Assembly (NCBI GenBank): GCA_000695325.1
Contig: AVPN01000254.1
Location: 32,003-58,871, forward strand
DNA from: Pleurobrachia bachei
Lineage: Eukaryota > Ctenophora > Tentaculata > Cydippida > Pleurobrachiidae
Direction: 5' to 3'
Length of the DNA stretch: 26,869 bases
Shown here in pieces: positions 10,242 to 18,575 of the stretch (its first letter is position 1; each line of letters opens with the position of its first letter). The translations under genes and the position numbers were made by a program. The notes under the pieces were generated by a model that was not told the DNA's origin, made no database searches, and saw only the letters and a list, made by a program, of their open reading frames with translations.

Positions 10242-10487
10242 ACTCTCAGATTCCCTAACACCCTCCCTTCTCTCAGATTCCCTAACACCCTCTCTCAGAT
10301 TCCCTAACACCCTTCCTTCTCTCAGATTCCCTAACACCCTCCCTTCTCACAGATTCTCTAACACCCTCCCTTCTCACAGATTACCTAACACCCTCCCTTC
10401 TCACAGATTCTCTAACACCCTCCCTTCTCCCAGATTCCCTAACACCCTCCCTTCTCCCAGATTCCCTAACACCCTCCCTTCTCCCAG
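10242..10487 (+). repeat. 27-bp minisatellite, array 3 (about nine units)
   Basis: About nine units of the same family, mostly ending CTCTCAG, CTCACAG or CTCCCAG, with a few length variants. It sits between the truncated DNAJB copy and the duplicate terminal exon at 10488. Confidence 0.9.
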
Positions 10488-10612
10488 ATTCCCTAACACC
10501 ACCAAGCACCTTTGACATCCTACTGAACGCCCTGAAGAAAGATAAACCCCAGCAAAATGACCAAGTAGCTCCGACGGAAGAAACGACGAACCCTCCCATT
10601 CCTGTCAGTTGA
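10488..10612 (+). pseudogene. Duplicate terminal exon of the RS/RRM gene
   Basis: This 125-bp exon has the same acceptor context, phase and stop position as 7475-7599 and encodes the same tail with three amino-acid differences (Pro for Thr, Val for Ala, Ser for Ile). It lies between the two DNAJB copies, antisense to them. It is either an alternative last exon or an orphan duplicate. Confidence 0.65.
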
Positions 10613-10869
10613 TATGGACGGACTTCCTTTTTAGTTTGTGTGTAGGACATTTGGATTTTTGAACAACTCACATTTCCTACTACCGCCCGAGAGTTCACTC
10701 TTTCTACTTTTAGAGAAAGTAAGGGAGTGGGAAGATGTGCCTTGGTTTTTTGACAAACAAGGGAAATAACTAAACCATACATTATCTTTTGTCTGGCAGA
10801 GAGAGTGTGTAGGGATCGTTTTTAACTTATTTGACGGGGAATAGGAGAGAGAGTGTGACAGCCAATAAT

Positions 10870-11021
10870 GCAAGAGATTTTAGTAGTGACTCTGTGTATT
10901 ATAAACTCATATCATCTTTCTTTTTTTTCGTTACGACACTAAATTCGGAGTTTTTTAACGTTTCGAAAACACTCAAATTGGTTTTGAAGGGGGCTGGAAT
11001 GACACAAATAAACAATCACAC
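10870..11021. other. Second copy of the identical 152-bp block
   Basis: Matches 7866-8017 by eye, including AATAAA. It follows the duplicate terminal exon at a similar distance. Confidence 0.55.
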
Positions 11022-11328
11022 TGGGATCTGATCTCTCTTCGATCAGACGTTCGGACAGTCTTTTATCCCCTAAATTCCATGGGTAGCTGTGGGTCATTTT
11101 AGGAGTGACTGGGAAGGTAGGGGTCGCTTCTGCTCATTATCCCTCGGTTTCTCCGTCTGAAAAAGATGGTGAAATATCAAAAAGCCAGCTGGTCAACAAC
11201 AAGGAAATTGAAAGGATTGGGGGGTGCGCCACTTTCTCGAATTTTCTCACACTCGCGCGGTATATCCCACAAAAAAGACACAGCGCGCTACTCACCAACA
11301 AATACGAGAACAGGGGTGTGTGTGACAA

Positions 11329-13845
11329 TCAATGATATCCTATTCTCTCTGCTTGTTCTTGTCCGTTGACCTTGTGCGAGATAACCTGTCCGTTCTCTTC
11401 AACCGTCACTGTTTCCACACCGTTTTGAACAACCTGGATGGCAATAACAGATGGTAAAACCTAGTTACAGAACTTCTAGTAGAGAAGGAATATATTAGAC
11501 GTTTATGGGCCTAATAAAATGAACATATTGCATGCTCGGTAACTCTCTCTATCTGGTTGAAGAGTCGATTGACCTTTTATCCATCTCTCTATCTCACTTT
11601 ATCTCTCCCTCCTTTATCCCTCACTATATCCTTCTCTATGTCTCTCTCCACCCCTCCATCAATCTCTCCCTTTGTCAAACACACAAATCAAGCTACTATT
11701 GCACAATACCACGCAAATCATACAATCGATTATATTCAGCACAGTCGAAATAAGCGACCTAAAATATAAATTGAGAATTGAGATTGACCAATTCGGTATA
11801 ACAATTAAATTGGTTTTTGACAAGCATGTCAAAACTTCTTACCCGTTTGGTTGTGACTCGTTTCCCATTTCTGATAGTGGTAGAAGTGGATGAAGAGGTG
11901 AAACTACCACCACCCCCTCCAAACCCACCTCCCATTGATGTGGAGCTCATTGAACTGCTGTGGAGATATATGGGTTAGAGAGAGAGTGTGTGTTGGTAAG
12001 TGGTCTGGAGAAGGGTTCTATGGGTAAAGGCAGACGGCAGTGAGCAATTAATGGGTCATGTTTATTATAATGGTGTAACCTGTGTAATGTGGGGTACATT
12101 CAGGCACAAGAGAAAGGTAAAGTGAGGAAGTTCCCGGAGCAACCTGGGATAGTTTAAATTTCCCCCTCTGTGAACTAATTTTAGGTTTCACGCTACCCTG
12201 TCTTCGCGGTGTTGACAAGTACAGTAACAGTTCACGTGTAAAAGTGCAATAGTTTTGTGTGAGAATCGTTAGAGGTATGCAGGTCGAATTTAGCTGTAGT
12301 ATAATTTGCTTGTGAATGAGTAGAGAGGTGAAATATGAGGCTAGATGGATCATATTTTTTATGTTCTAACCCCCTTTTACATGTAAAAGTGTGAGCTGTA
12401 GTCATAACTTGGCAAGATCATATAGAATGGAGACTATAAAACAACTAGAAAGGATGTAACACTTACAATCCCCCGCCACCGTTTCCAAATGAAGAGAACA
12501 TCATCCCTCCCCCGAAGGGATGTCCAAATCCTCCACCCATAAAGTCATCGTTATCAAACCTACATTGGGGGATATATCCAAATATATCAAACATTGATCT
12601 GTATTTGGTGGCGCCGTCACCTCTCTCAGCCCGCCACACGGGAGTTGTAAGGGTGACTGCGTCACCAAGATCTGTATAAACTATAAAGTTAATTAAAAAG
12701 TTTCGCATGCTGTGTTTAAATTAAGATCCTTACGTCATAAACGGACTGGCATGTCGTGCTGATGTCGGTCTCGAGGAAGATCTACTACTGCTATGTCTCC
12801 CCATATTTGGGAAACTCTGGAAAAAGGGATCGTGACCACCGAAGAACTCTGCGAATATGTCGTCTGCGGTTCGGAAATGGAAACCACCATGCCTGAAACC
12901 TCCTCCAGCTCCCCGAGAGTGTCCTCCTGGTGATGGACCACCTAGTTGGGTGGGGGTTGGGAGTTAGTGGGGTCCACCTAGTGGGGGATTGGGAGTTTCT
13001 AGTGGGGGACTCCACCTAGAAGGGTAAGTGTTTTGTAGTACATATTGCACAGATTGTATTGGTGGTAGGGGAGTCAATCAAATGGTATGGTGTTTGTGAA
13101 ATGTGAGACAGACAAAGAAAAGTCTCCCCACTCTCTCTCCCACTCTGTCTCCCCCTCTATCAGATCTGTACTTACTATCTGTCAGACCTTCCTTCCCATA
13201 CAGGTCATATACTTGCTTCTTCTGAGCTGGGAGATAAAGTACAGGGTTAGTGTATGTGTGGGGAGGCACGTGGGAGGTCATGAACATAGGATTAGTGTTG
13301 AAATATACACGAATTCACGAGACTCATAAAGAAGTATAAAAAGTATAAAAGGATATAACAAAACATACGTATGACACATTTTTTATACATACCTTCATAC
13401 ATGGTATGAACATGATTTATAAAGAGAGAATATGAATGGTACAAACACTTACGATCACTAAGAACATCATATGCTTCACTGATAGATTTAAACATTTCTG
13501 TGGCTGTTTCTTGATCATCTTGGTTTTTATCGGGATGGTATCTCAATGCTAATTTTCTGTACCTGTGATAATCAAAACCGTTCATTAATTTTCTGGACCT
13601 GATATAATCAACACCGTTCATTAAGTAAAGAAGTTCATTTCTCTTTCCGTTTCACCTCTAACTGTATTTCATTTCATCTCTAACTAACACACATGCGTGT
13701 ATATTACGTATATAACGGATGAAATGCATTTTTCGGTTAAAACTCACGCTTTCTTGATGTCACTATCACTGGCATCCCGTCCCACTCCGAGAATGGTGTA
13801 GTAGTCATCGCTGGTGTCCGGAGTAGCCTTCCGCCGTTTAGACAT
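11329..13845 (-). CDS. DNAJB6-like Hsp40 co-chaperone (predicted 259 aa, seven exons)
   Basis: Exons on the minus strand: 13845-13748, 13562-13453, 13226-13176, 12941-12734, 12559-12467, 11957-11843 and 11433-11329. They sum to 780 bp with matching phases and GT-AG introns. The J domain spans about residues 13-80 with HPD at 42-44 ([11 protein letters not shown]) and the typical SEAYDVLSD and YDLYGKEGL helices. A Gly/Phe region follows ([14 protein letters not shown]), then a Ser-rich stretch, a Gly-rich segment ([11 protein letters not shown]) and a C-terminal region with [14 protein letters not shown] and VEENGQ, as in the DNAJB6/DNAJB8 group. Such proteins stimulate Hsp70 ATPase and hold aggregation-prone clients in cytosol and nucleus. 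Length is close to the short human DNAJB6 isoform. The start is fixed by the ATG at 13845-13843, 4 nt after a splice-acceptor-like TAG. The 3' half is duplicated downstream. Confidence 0.88.
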
Positions 13846-13849
13846 AATC

Positions 13850-13890
13850 CTAGAAACAATCACAAACTACTGACATTTGTATTACTTACT
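13850..13890 (-). promoter_or_regulatory. 3' splice-site-like signal before the DNAJB start codon
   Basis: On the minus strand a T-rich run (TTGTGATTGTTTC) ends in TAG at 13852-13850, and ATG follows after GATT. A donor-like GTAAGT lies only 40 nt upstream of the AG, which would make an unusually short intron. A more distant donor or trans-splicing is also possible. Confidence 0.4.
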
Positions 13891-14429
13891 ATTTCACCCA
13901 AAATATTCCTGCTTGTTTATATAGAACAAGGTGGAGACTTGCCTTCTTTGATCTACAATCGCTACAGAGGCGCCGAGAAATGTTCAAAATCTGCAACGGA
14001 CTAGCTCCAAACGGACCCGGAGGACACCCCAGAGGACACCGCTCGTTTTAGGGAACGGACTTTGATTCCTTAATACAATCATAAAAAAGTTAAAAGTCGG
14101 CGTTCACTATGTTTATAAAGATACATTTATACTTGATATGAACACACAAAACCCGACAGACTATATCAAAATAAGTAGATGCCTAAGGCATGAGTGCTTA
14201 CGTCTTCAGTTTTTGGTGCAAAACTATGAAATTAAATATTTCCAAAAAGAAGCGGGGAATGTGGATAAACTCAAGGTTTTACTAGGAGGGCACCTCAGGG
14301 GCTTTTCTGATAGACCACCAACTTGGGGTTCTCGTGTTAATGAAAACTCCTTGTTGGACTATGCTCTGAGCCAGGGCACGTACTTTTAGTTATTAAACTG
14401 GATGATTTCAGAAAGGCTAACCTCCACCG
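13891..14429. other. Intergenic region between divergent DNAJB and NIF3 genes (left part)
   Basis: This should contain the DNAJB promoter. I see no TATA box at a convincing place. Short GGAGGACACC and GAGGACACC copies lie near 14019-14040. An 83-codon open frame at 14138 shows no recognisable protein features. Confidence 0.4.
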
Positions 14430-14610
14430 GGGATTGCAGGCCCTGGACCCTGCCTTCGCCCCGCCGGGGCTGTGCCCCTGGACCATGTTCGTGAAGGGTA
14501 TCACCGGTCACCCCACGCCCTCTGTCCGAGGCTGCCACCCCTAGACCCGGACACCCAAGGAACTTTCTGGGCCGAAGGCCCATGCCCCAGCGCCGTCCCT
14601 GGGGACGGAA
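14430..14610. repeat. GC-rich island with clustered short hairpins
   Basis: The block is much richer in GC than its AT-rich surroundings. It includes perfect dyads such as GGGCC-GAA-GGCCC (14569-14581) and CCGTCCCTGGGGACGG (14593-14608), and a GCCCCGCCGGGGC palindrome near 14458-14470. It looks like an inserted element. No ends were identified. Confidence 0.4.
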
Positions 14611-14699
14611 AAGAGCAGCGATTTTCAATTTTTGCTAACATTTTGGTAGTTTTTGAAATCTGGAAAATTTTGAAACCTGGCCTGTGTTTTGAAAAAAAA

Positions 14700-14765
14700 C
14701 TTTAAACGTCGCGCGCGCGATACAAATAAAAGTCGCGATGCAAATAAAAGCCGCGCGAAAAAAAA
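14700..14765. repeat. CGCG-flanked AAATAAAAG direct repeats
   Basis: Two close copies of CAAATAAAAG are set among CGCGCG words. They loosely resemble the interior of the foldback element at 25-510 (GCAAATAAAGTCCG). Possibly a decayed relative. Confidence 0.3.
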
Positions 14766-14913
14766 GAAAATAAAGAAAAAAAAGATGCATCTTTTCGTCA
14801 GAACTTTTTTTCTTTTGTTGTCAAAAAGTGCTGACAAAAAGTGCTGAAATCTCGTCGCACGGCCTCTCTTCTTAAGCAAATTCTCATCCGTCTCACTCCC
14901 CCGCCCTTGAAAG

Positions 14914-15750
14914 ATGAAACTTAGGACTCTAGTAACAAAATTGGAATCGTTTGCTCCCACAAAACACGCAGAATCTTGGGATAATGTGGGCCTGTTGCTT
15001 GAATCCTCGAGCTCTCCAGCGGTTAAAAAGGTTTTGACAACGATTGACCTCACTGAACCCGTCTTGATAGAAGCTAAAAGTAAGCAGTGCTCGATGATTT
15101 TGAGTTACCACCCTCCAATATTTAGCAGCTTTAAGCGGCTCACTCAAGATAACGCTAAATCTCGTATCATCATAAATTGTGTGGTGAGTGGGATCAGCAT
15201 CTACTCTCCCCACACTGCTTGGGACGCTCGGAACAACGGGGTGAATGATTGGATTGTTAATTGTCTGAGTTTCAAGAGGAAAGTCCCAATAACGCCAGCC
15301 CAAATTGACGGGGCACCCTCTACAACTTGTGGAATGGGTCGTATCGTCACCCTCAAATCTCCCCTTTCCCTGACTAAAGCTTGCGAGACATTCAAACAGC
15401 ATCTCGGTGTGTCAACCCTCCGATTGGGCCACGCCGACCCTCTCCAGTGGGTGAAACGACACAAAGATTCCGGTCAAGACTACGATGTTATCCGAACAGT
15501 TGCTGTTTGTGCTGGCTCGGGAGGGTCCCTACTAAAGGGTGTTGATGCAGATCTGTATGTGACGGGGGAAATGTCGCACCATGAGGTGTTGGCGGTGATC
15601 GCAGAAGGGAGAAATGTGTTACTTAGTGAACATACTCACACTGAACGGGGCTATTTGAAATACGTGGTTGAGGAACTTACAAAACATGTAGCTGAAGATG
15701 TAGAATTTATAGTGTCCGAGAGTGATGTGAATCCTATCGAAACCATCTAA
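14914..15750 (+). CDS. NIF3-family protein (NIF3L1-like), 278 aa, intronless
   Basis: Single open frame from ATG at 14914. The opening SWDNVGLLLES and the SYHPPIF motif (His66) are NIF3 hallmarks, as are YSPHTAWDA (Asp104) and the C-terminal SEHTHTERGYL (His240, Glu244, with the usual HxxxE spacing). In bacterial homologues the equivalent His/Asp/His/Glu residues bind a di-metal centre; here Tyr replaces the first of the two His at the HHP site. VTGEMSHHEVL matches the conserved core before the last motif. Length covers the whole fold. The molecular role of NIF3 proteins is poorly defined, though animal NIF3L1 has been linked to transcriptional regulation. An AG directly precedes the ATG after a C-rich tract, so a nearby acceptor is possible but weak. 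The next gene starts 175 bp downstream on the same strand. Confidence 0.92.
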   Translation: MKLRTLVTKLESFAPTKHAESWDNVGLLLESSSSPAVKKVLTTIDLTEPVLIEAKSKQCSMILSYHPPIFSSFKRLTQDNAKSRIIINCVVSGISIYSPHTAWDARNNGVNDWIVNCLSFKRKVPITPAQIDGAPSTTCGMGRIVTLKSPLSLTKACETFKQHLGVSTLRLGHADPLQWVKRHKDSGQDYDVIRTVAVCAGSGGSLLKGVDADLYVTGEMSHHEVLAVIAEGRNVLLSEHTHTERGYLKYVVEELTKHVAEDVEFIVSESDVNPIETI

Positions 15751-15880
15751 AAAGCACCTGAATTTAATCTCTCTGTGTGAATCTCTAACTATCCTGCGTC
15801 CGCTGTGCTATATCATCTTATGTTGTGTTTGCTTTTTGGGCTTTTTAAAATAGCGTGTTTATTTTAGTCCTCCCACCTAC

Positions 15881-15908
15881 CTAACTTCACTATATTCTCT
15901 GTGTGTAG
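15881..15908 (+). promoter_or_regulatory. Branch point, pyrimidine tract and TAG before the Paip2-like start
   Basis: CTAAC at 15881-15885, a T/C-rich stretch (TTCACTATATTCTCT) and TAG ending at 15908 form a good 3' splice site 17 nt before ATG. AATAAA at 15914-15919 lies between this acceptor and the ATG and could serve as a poly(A) signal for the upstream NIF3 gene. Confidence 0.5.
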
Positions 15909-15925
15909 CAAGTCAATAAAACAAG

Positions 15926-16550
15926 ATGGTTGTGCGACCCGAATCTCCAGTTGAGTACCACCACGAGATCATTGATGAGGAATGGTTTAAAGAGTATGAG
16001 TGGATGAATGAGGAAGACACTTTTGAGGAGGCTTACCTCGAGAATCTCTATCTTGAAGAAGTAAGATATACCCCCAGGCCCACAATTGTTTTCAGGGAAC
16101 TTCAAACTGTCAAATTATTGGGAAACCTAATTTCCTTCTCTCTCTTTATCTACCCGACCAATCTTTCCAAAAAACACCACACGATTCCCTCTAACACACA
16201 CTTTTTTAGTTGAAGAGAATAGCTCGAGATATAGACGCTGAACTCGACGGTGGGGATATATTGTGCGGGGGAGTACAGGATCTGTACATCACAGACGACT
16301 ACAATAAAGATATATGTGATATGTCTGAACTTATAGTAAGTTTTATCCCCTAATTTCACACTTGAACCCTTGATTAGTTTTCTCGTGAGACATCATGAAA
16401 CAATTGTATAGACCCTAAAAACTACCGTTGTTGTAATTAGTTTACTGAATCCTTCCTCCTCAATTCACTATTACCCTCCCCTTCTTTTCTCAGACCTGTA
16501 GTACGCTGAATCCCAACGCAGCGGAATTCGTGCCTAACACATGTCGCTAG
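15926..16550 (+). CDS. Paip2-like poly(A)-binding-protein-interacting protein (105 aa, three exons)
   Basis: Exons 15926-16060, 16210-16335 and 16494-16550 are GT-AG joined at phase 0 and total 318 bp. The N-terminal half is very acidic; residues about 18-45 (WFKEYEWMNEEDTFEEAYLE) correspond to the PAM1 region. The C-terminal exon encodes a textbook PAM2 motif, STLNPNAAEFVP (residues 90-101), the peptide bound by the MLLE domain of poly(A)-binding protein. Paip2 proteins displace PABP from poly(A) and from eIF4G and repress translation in the cytoplasm. Length is near that of animal Paip2 (about 125 aa). PAM2 sits on its own short exon. Which paralogue (PAIP2 or PAIP2B) cannot be told. Confidence 0.88.
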
Positions 16551-17813
16551 GAGCTGCCACCATGGCAACGCATTCTTCCTTATGTATATAAAACCATAAA
16601 CAATGTCAGATGAGAATTTTCACACATATCTCCCCCAAACATTGTGGTTGTGTTAGTTTTTTAACATGATTACATCTCCCTGGGGGAGAGAAAGATCACA
16701 ATGTTTTTTGAACCGTTTTTTGTTGTTTCGTTTTATTCGCGAACACTCTTAAAGGTTTTTCAATTATATTTGTGATTGTGCGAAATTTGTTTTAATAAGG
16801 GTTTCTATTTATTAACTGCGCTCGGGCAAACTTTGAAGAAAATTTTCAGTTTATTTTTCCAACTATTTACAGTCTTATCCGATTTTTTTTCGTCGTACAA
16901 ATTCAGAAGAGTAATCCCAATATTTTACACTACACAGAAATGTTATCTTGTATGTAAATTTCAGTATGATCATTAGCTACACAATTAGATTTAGGTGTAA
17001 AATAATTATTGAATATATCTGCCGTGAACTTGTTTCCCCCTTATAACAGCCATCTGACAAGTAAAAAAAGAAAAAGAGATAGAAAACGGATACACAATGA
17101 GAAGTTCTATATCACGACCAACCGGTTGTAAAACACAGTGTTGTTTATACACCAGCTGGACGCATGATGTGACTTCTCTTATATCCAACTCTAAATACGT
17201 TATATTGTGTGACTTTAAATAAAGAGAAATATAAAACGAAATAATCCCCAATAATAAGTCCGATTTGTAATGCGGAAAAGAAAAATAGCTGTTAGTCGTT
17301 ACATAAATGCCAAATATATAATTAGTGTTTCGGGTCATGAGAGAGTGTTTAAATGGGTGATTTATGTGGGAGTTTGACGATTGGAAATGGCTTTGATTCC
17401 TTCAATACGTCATCCCCCTTCCTGCTCGCCTTAAATTTTAATACGGGATGTAACCAGCAGCCAGCGATTTATTAGCAGCACATGATGTGTGTCATGTAAT
17501 TTTGTGTCTGTATTTGTGTGTAAAATGTGGATAAAGTCCAATTAGCACCCCTGATTTGGCGCATTTGAAGCAAGAGAGGGAGAAAAGAAGAGAGATCTTG
17601 ATTGGATTAGAAAAGAGAGAGGGAGAGGCAGAGGGAGAGAGGGATAGAGTTTTAATGAGGGAGAACCACAAAGTTTATATTTTAGACCGCAAACCAAGCA
17701 ACCACATGTGTTTTTACACGCTGTGTCTCATTACGAGCAATTTCAAAACAATTGCCCTAATCACACATTGATTACTCTTCAGACTTCTCTAATCTCTAAC
17801 TCTATTTCTGTAG

Positions 17814-17887
<74 letters not shown>

Positions 17888-18433
17888 ATCTCTCTATCCC
17901 TCTCTCTCTATCTCTCTTTCTATGTTTGGACTTTCTATTCTCTCAATTTTCGGATTCTAATTTTCACCGACCACAAACGGACCATACTCTCAGTCAATCT
18001 TTTTTCACGAGCATTTAGTCGAGTCTATTAAGGGAAAACAAACTTTTCTAAATTCTATTCCTGAGTATCTCATTTTATCGTTATCTACTTTTCTTTTTCT
18101 CTACCCTTCTTCTCGATTAATCCACTCTATTCGAACGAAAAACAAATTATAAAGGAGGAATACAAGAAGTCTACATACGTCACAGTACAACATGTTTTGA
18201 ATGTTGGCTGATGTTTACATCCTGTTGTCCGTCCGTCTCTGTGTGTGTGTTTATTACCAAACTACCTTTGTAAATTAAATGAGAAGAGAGAGAAGTGTGA
18301 TGTGTCATTATTAGGTTATTGACCTATTATTTTAGCTTGATATAAATTATGATAAATGTGTTTTATTTTGTTTCTGAATCTCGGGAATTGGAATTCAAAA
18401 AAGGGGGTACCTCACATATCAATATATCCATCT
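16551..18433. other. AT-rich intergenic region
   Basis: Holds the Paip2-like 3' UTR and the upstream region of the ABC transporter. A 10-bp inverted pair AAACATTGTG / CACAATGTTT lies near 16637 and 16696, and an AATAAA near 17219. I see no gene. Open frames here are short and low-complexity. Confidence 0.5.
17816..17925. repeat. CT microsatellite
   Basis: Perfect (TC)n from about 17816 to 17877, then imperfect TCTCTATC units to about 17925. Confidence 0.95.
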
Positions 18434-18434
18434 A

Positions 18435-18505
18435 CAGTCGAACTCCCGATTTACCGGGCCCCGATTCCTTTCTCCCTAGCATCCCGGTAAATGGGGATCT
18501 GACTG
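18435..18505. mobile_element. 71-bp pogo/Tigger-like MITE with TA target site
   Basis: Terminal inverted repeats start CAGTC and end GACTG: the left arm CAGTCGAACTCCC then GATTTACCGGG pairs with the right arm CCCGGTAAATGGGG then ATCTGACTG, 23-24 bp with few mismatches. TA dinucleotides flank both ends (18433-18434 and 18506-18507). CAGTC-type ends with a TA duplication are typical of pogo/Tigger relatives of Tc1/mariner. There is no coding capacity. Confidence 0.75.
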
Positions 18506-18533
18506 TACTTTATATTTCAGATGAACCCAAGTT

Positions 18534-18560
18534 TTAACACCCCCTTTCCTCCCCCTCTAG
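18534..18560 (+). promoter_or_regulatory. 3' splice-site-like signal before the ABC transporter start
   Basis: TTAAC at 18534-18538, an almost pure pyrimidine tract and TAG ending at 18560, 15 nt before ATG at 18576. A second acceptor-like TTTCAG ends at 18520 and is followed directly by an ATG opening a 17-codon upstream frame that stops at 18573-18575. Confidence 0.5.
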
Positions 18561-18575
18561 GTGTGTCGAGGTAGT

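Larger units (their letters stand above)
10488..13188. repeat. Segmental duplication Y, copy 2
   Basis: Partner of 7475-10241. Differences between the copies are mostly in introns and at synonymous positions. This copy continues past the breakpoint into the complete DNAJB exon 3 and the 5' exons. Confidence 0.85.

Noticed and set aside
4923-10487. Interstitial telomere repeat, because each unit contains CCCTAA
   Set aside because: CCCTAA occurs once per 27 bp, not in tandem hexamers; it is better explained as the branch-point-like CTAAC context.
14625-15402. Minus-strand frames of 142 and 157 codons
   Set aside because: They overlap the NIF3 gene in antisense and have no family features.
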